From: Rhizobium pisi
GTDB taxonomy: Bacteria; Pseudomonadota; Alphaproteobacteria; Rhizobiales; Rhizobiaceae
NCBI RefSeq assembly: GCF_003938655.1
Contig: NZ_RJJT01000007.1
Location: forward strand, 62,001-126,000
Direction: 5' to 3'
DNA: 64,000 bases
Part shown: positions 61,172 to 64,000 of the stretch, one piece after another
How positions within the stretch are numbered: the first letter of the stretch is position 1
Layout of the letters: the number at the start of each line of letters is the position of its first letter
Made by a program: the position numbers and the translations under genes
Notes under the pieces: generated by a model
Seen by the model: only the letters and a program-made list of their open reading frames with translations
What the model was told of the DNA's origin: nothing
Database searches by the model: none

Positions 61172-61534
61172 ATGCAAAGGTTCATGATCACCGATAATTC
61201 GGACATCGTCCGCAAGGTCGGCAAGCGCATTCTCTCCGAACTCGACTTTCTCGTCAGCGAAGCTTCCAACGCCAGCGAAGCCCTGCAGCGCTGCCAGGCG
61301 GAGCTGCCGGAATACCTGATCGTCGATTCCGGCATGGAAGGCGCGCTCGATCTCATCGCCGCCATCCGCGCCTTGGAGGGCGGCAAAGAGGTCAAGATTT
61401 ATTACTGCGTCGTCGAGGCGGATCTGAAGAAGCTGATGGCGGGCAAACGGGCCGGCGCCACTGACTTCCTGCTGAAGCCGTTCGATCGCAAGATCCTGAC
61501 CGCCGTCTTCGGAAACCGCGCAATCGCCGCCTAG
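61172..61534 (+). CDS. Single-domain response-regulator receiver with atypical switch residues
   Basis: A protein of 120 residues. It has a receiver fold: D8 and D11 in the acidic pocket region, D52 (LIVD) as the probable phospho-acceptor, and K102 in LLKPFD. The usual Ser/Thr switch residue at the end of strand 4 is replaced by Cys79/Val80 (IYYCVVEAD). It has no output domain. Since it sits between chpT and ctrA it may be a ChpT partner, though it does not look like CpdR or DivK. AAAGGAG stands 7 bp before the ATG. Confidence 0.85.
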   Translation: MQRFMITDNSDIVRKVGKRILSELDFLVSEASNASEALQRCQAELPEYLIVDSGMEGALDLIAAIRALEGGKEVKIYYCVVEADLKKLMAGKRAGATDFLLKPFDRKILTAVFGNRAIAA

Positions 61535-61636
61535 AGTGGTTCAGCTTTTCACGGAAGCGCAGAACCGCTCTAACTTTTTGTTTTTACGCAATTCCGGACG
61601 GAAAACCGCTTCGCACTTTTCCTGGAATTGCTCTAA
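61533..61636. repeat. Rhizobial intergenic mosaic repeat, copy 2 (two modules)
   Basis: Module A is an imperfect palindrome AGTGGTTC / GAACCGCT (61534-61571) and module B is bounded by GCAATTCC (61588-61595) and GGAATTGC (61624-61631), with the core GAAAACCGCTTCGCACTTTT. Module B matches the copy at 25945-26011. It lies directly after the receiver gene stop. The rest of the gap up to the ctrA terminator is unremarkable. Confidence 0.75.
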
Positions 61637-61790
61637 GAGCAGGCCTTTTCTCTGGAGCAAGGTGCCGAAGTGCAAGCGCTCGGCTGCCGCAACCGTCCAT
61701 TTCCTATCTAGATGCAGAGATTTCGGGCCGGTCCAGCCTCAAACCCTTCGTTATTCGGGCGGCGTCCTGTTGCGCCGGCAGAAACGAAAA

Positions 61791-61811
61791 ATCCCGCCGG
61801 AAGGGCGGGAT
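61791..61811 (-). terminator. Intrinsic terminator of ctrA
   Basis: A perfect 8 bp stem ATCCCGCC / GGCGGGAT with a 5-base loop lies 30 bp past the ctrA stop. On the minus strand it runs into TTTTTCGTTTC, a good T-tract. Confidence 0.8.
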
Positions 61812-61840
61812 CTTCGTTATCCGATAAGGGGATCGGAAAG

Positions 61841-62542
<702 letters not shown>

Positions 62543-62979
62543 AATTATCCCCTTTACCGCCGCCGAAAGGTGGTCTGGCCCCCTACACGATACCCGAACA
62601 AGCTACGTGATTTGGAAGCTGCCACGAAATGGTTAACAAATTCTAATTCACTCTGGCAAGGAGTATCGAATTTATTAAATAATTTTTCCATTTCTCTGTT
62701 TTCCAATAGGAATCTCAAAAAGGCTTTCCTCAACTTTAACATTAGGAAACAGCGCTAAGTGATTCATCCGACTCGCCAATGAAAAGGTTCGAATTTCATG
62801 CCTCAGCATTTACCGACCCTTAAATCATCGGGCCTATCATTAACGATGCCCGTAAACGAAAGGTTACCAGCGGTAGGTTTTTGTTAATATCGCAGGAAAT
62901 TTTTTAGCAAACCGTGTCAAAGCGGCGCGCAGGGCGGTTTCAAGTTGAGCCGGGGTCTCGCATCACGGGAGTAATGCGT
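62543..62979. promoter_or_regulatory. ctrA/fliJ divergent regulatory region with GANTC cluster
   Basis: This 437 bp AT-rich gap contains three CcrM recognition sites GANTC: GAATC (62710-62714), GATTC (62761-62765) and GACTC (62770-62774). Half-sites TTAA occur repeatedly (around 62635, 62737, 62820, 62842 and 62886), but I see no exact TTAA-N7-TTAA. In Caulobacter a GANTC in the ctrA promoter delays transcription until the fork passes, so a like control is plausible. Promoters for the FliJ-like gene also lie here. Confidence 0.6.
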
Positions 62980-63330
62980 ATGAAGTCGCGAGAAAGTCTC
63001 GTTCGCCTGAAAGAGTTTCAGGTGAACGAAAAACGACGTCAGCTGCAGCAATTGCAGATGATGATGTCTGAATTCGAACGGATGACGAAGGATCTGGAGA
63101 GCCAGATCGTCGTCGAGGAAAAGAAGTCCGGTATATCAGACCCGAATCACTTTGCTTATCCGACCTTCGCCAAGGCTGCGCGTCAGCGGGCCGACAACCT
63201 GCAGGTTTCGATCAAGGAACTGAAGATGCAGGAAGAGACGCTGGAATTGGCGCTCGAAGAGATGCAGGCGGAATATGCAAGGGCGACGGCGCTGGAAGAG
63301 CGTGACGGCGGCGCCCGCGCTAGGGCGTAA
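62980..63330 (+). CDS. fliJ: FliJ-like flagellar export chaperone
   Basis: A small coiled-coil protein of 116 residues, almost entirely helical with heptads (KSRESLVRLKEFQVNEKRRQLQQLQ and LQVSIKELKMQEETLELALEEMQ). It resembles FliJ, which works with the FliI ATPase at the flagellar export gate. The family match is by pattern, since FliJ diverges fast. GGGAG (62967-62971) is correctly spaced for ATG 62980; ATG 62974 is too near. Its position beside ctrA agrees with other alphaproteobacteria. Confidence 0.75.
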   Translation: MKSRESLVRLKEFQVNEKRRQLQQLQMMMSEFERMTKDLESQIVVEEKKSGISDPNHFAYPTFAKAARQRADNLQVSIKELKMQEETLELALEEMQAEYARATALEERDGGARARA

Positions 63331-63339
63331 GAGAAAGGT

Positions 63340-63359
63340 GGGCGCCGGCCTCGGCGCCC
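63340..63359 (+). terminator. GC-rich hairpin after fliJ-like gene
   Basis: A perfect 8 bp stem GGGCGCCG / CGGCGCCC with a GCCT loop starts 10 bp after the stop. It has no T-tract and may pause polymerase before the stronger terminator at 63377. Confidence 0.4.
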
Positions 63360-63376
63360 TGGAGATCGCCACTGAG

Positions 63377-63420
63377 AAGCCATGTATGATGGGCGCGCTG
63401 TCCGTCATACATGGCTTTTG
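63377..63420 (+). terminator. Strong intrinsic terminator between fliJ-like and GNAT genes
   Basis: A perfect 13 bp stem AAGCCATGTATGA / TCATACATGGCTT with a 15-base loop is followed by TTTT. It ends the fliJ-like transcript and may also act on the convergent acetyltransferase transcript. Confidence 0.8.
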
Positions 63421-63486
63421 GTGTTTCCATCTTTCGACAGCCGCATGCCGCGACCCAAAACCCGCGCCGGTTTCAGGTGACCGGAA

Positions 63487-63765
63487 TCAGTTCACGACAT
63501 CCTTCCATTCGGGATGGTGCTGGGCCTGTGCCTTGAAGAAGGGGCAGAGCGGGATGATCTTCCAGCCGCCGGCGCGGGCTGCTTCCACAGCATGGAACGC
63601 CAAGGCCTGGCCGACGCCCTTGCCGCGCAGCGCGTCGGGAACGGCCGTGTGATCGATGATGATAAGTTTCGGCGATGTTCTGGAATAGGTCATCTCCGCC
63701 TCGTGTCCTTCGAGTTCGGCCGCATAGCGGCCACCGGAGGCGCCTTCTTCGTTTCGAATGTCCAT
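63487..63765 (-). CDS. Small GNAT-like N-acetyltransferase (YjdJ type)
   Basis: A protein of 92 residues with a minimal acetyl-CoA fold: IDHTAVPDALRGKGVGQALAFHAVEAA (R-G-K-G-V-G) and WKIIPLCPFFKAQAQHHPEW. It fits the YjdJ group of small acetyltransferase-like proteins, whose substrate is unknown. It starts at 63765 and stands alone. Confidence 0.85.
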   Translation of the reverse strand: MDIRNEEGASGGRYAAELEGHEAEMTYSRTSPKLIIIDHTAVPDALRGKGVGQALAFHAVEAARAGGWKIIPLCPFFKAQAQHHPEWKDVVN

Positions 63766-63864
63766 CGTATTTCCTCATGAACGGATATCGTTGTCGCCGA
63801 CCGTGACACGGCGGCGCAGTCGTGCCAAGTCGGTGAGGCAATTGCTGGAGGAAACGGAGTGTTC

Positions 63865-64000
63865 ATGAAAAATGCTGGATCGACGCGGTTCGTCCTTATG
63901 GGAGCGCTTTCGATGATCCGCCCCGTTCTTCTTGTCGCTGCGCCCTTTCTCCTGGCGCTCGGCCTGATCTTGCCGCTGGTCCGTTTCGAGACTTTGTATT
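63865..64000 (+). CDS. PqiA-like membrane protein, 5' part only
   Basis: The last 136 bases encode about 45 residues with no stop: a short basic N-terminus and a hydrophobic helix ending LGLILPLVRFETLY. The PLVRFETLY end resembles paraquat-inducible PqiA-family proteins. GGAG 5 bases before ATG 63865 supports this start; ATGs at 63898 and 63913 are alternatives. The family call rests on a short piece. Confidence 0.5.
   Translation, partial: MKNAGSTRFVLMGALSMIRPVLLVAAPFLLALGLILPLVRFETLY

Noticed and set aside
62543..62979. Exact CtrA box in the ctrA promoter
   Set aside because: Several TTAA half-sites occur, but none with the correct seven-base spacing; not reported as a site.

Overview
The window looks like chromosome of a Rhizobium of the R. 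etli / R. leguminosarum group. The reasons are the alphaproteobacterial cell-cycle genes ctrA and chpT, an RpoH with the alphaproteobacterial gene order, a GC-rich coding style with AT-rich regulatory gaps, several ABC sugar importers, and rhizobium-type intergenic mosaic repeats (25.9, 59.5 and 61.6 kb). The species is an inference. I see no tRNA, rRNA, CRISPR array, insertion sequence, phage gene or replication origin. Nearly all sequence is coding, with compact operons and many start/stop overlaps.

Layout. 1-8 kb: an exopolysaccharide locus. A GumC/Wzz-like chain-length protein (cut by the window edge) and an ExoY-like priming sugar transferase lie on the minus strand. A Crp/Fnr-type regulator, two GT4 glycosyltransferases, a Wzx-type flippase and a secreted GH16 glycanase run divergently. 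8-15.6 kb: a six-gene sugar-uptake operon (binding protein, two permeases, SIS isomerase/deglycase-like protein, PfkB kinase, ATPase) faces a divergent ROK regulator across a perfect 11-5-11 palindrome; the gene set resembles Amadori-product or amino-sugar pathways. 15.9-20.4 kb: ugpBAEC with candidate PHO boxes. 20.4-25.9 kb: small metabolic genes (cupin, Cys-less AhpD-like protein, hydroxypyruvate-isomerase-like protein, SDR, Rrf2 regulator, SfnB-like oxidoreductase, PPP-family phosphatase).

26-44 kb: an efflux region holding two RND adaptor/pump pairs and one MarR-EmrA-EmrB set. Interspersed are an AAG DNA glycosylase, a small acidic protein, two LysR regulators, an SDR, and an alpha/beta-hydrolase homologue that has lost its catalytic Ser and His. 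A decayed TetR-like fragment lies beside the first RND operon. 44-50.6 kb: a beta-hydroxyacid dehydrogenase coupled to xylD (D-xylonate dehydratase), a PAS-GGDEF-EAL protein, a GNAT protein and a DMT exporter.

50.8-60.2 kb: core genes purA, a large acidic single-pass membrane protein, rpoH (with an RpoH-like promoter), rluD, a TrmH-family methyltransferase, two membrane proteins of unknown role and eipA (DUF1134). 60.4-63.3 kb: the cell-cycle island chpT, an unusual single-domain receiver, ctrA and a FliJ-like gene. The ctrA upstream region carries three GANTC (CcrM) sites within 65 bp. The window ends in a small acetyltransferase gene and the start of a PqiA-like membrane gene.

The best candidates for something undescribed are the ROK-controlled kinase plus SIS operon, the catalytically degenerate hydrolase in the second RND locus, and the atypical receiver between chpT and ctrA. 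None is proven novel from sequence alone.
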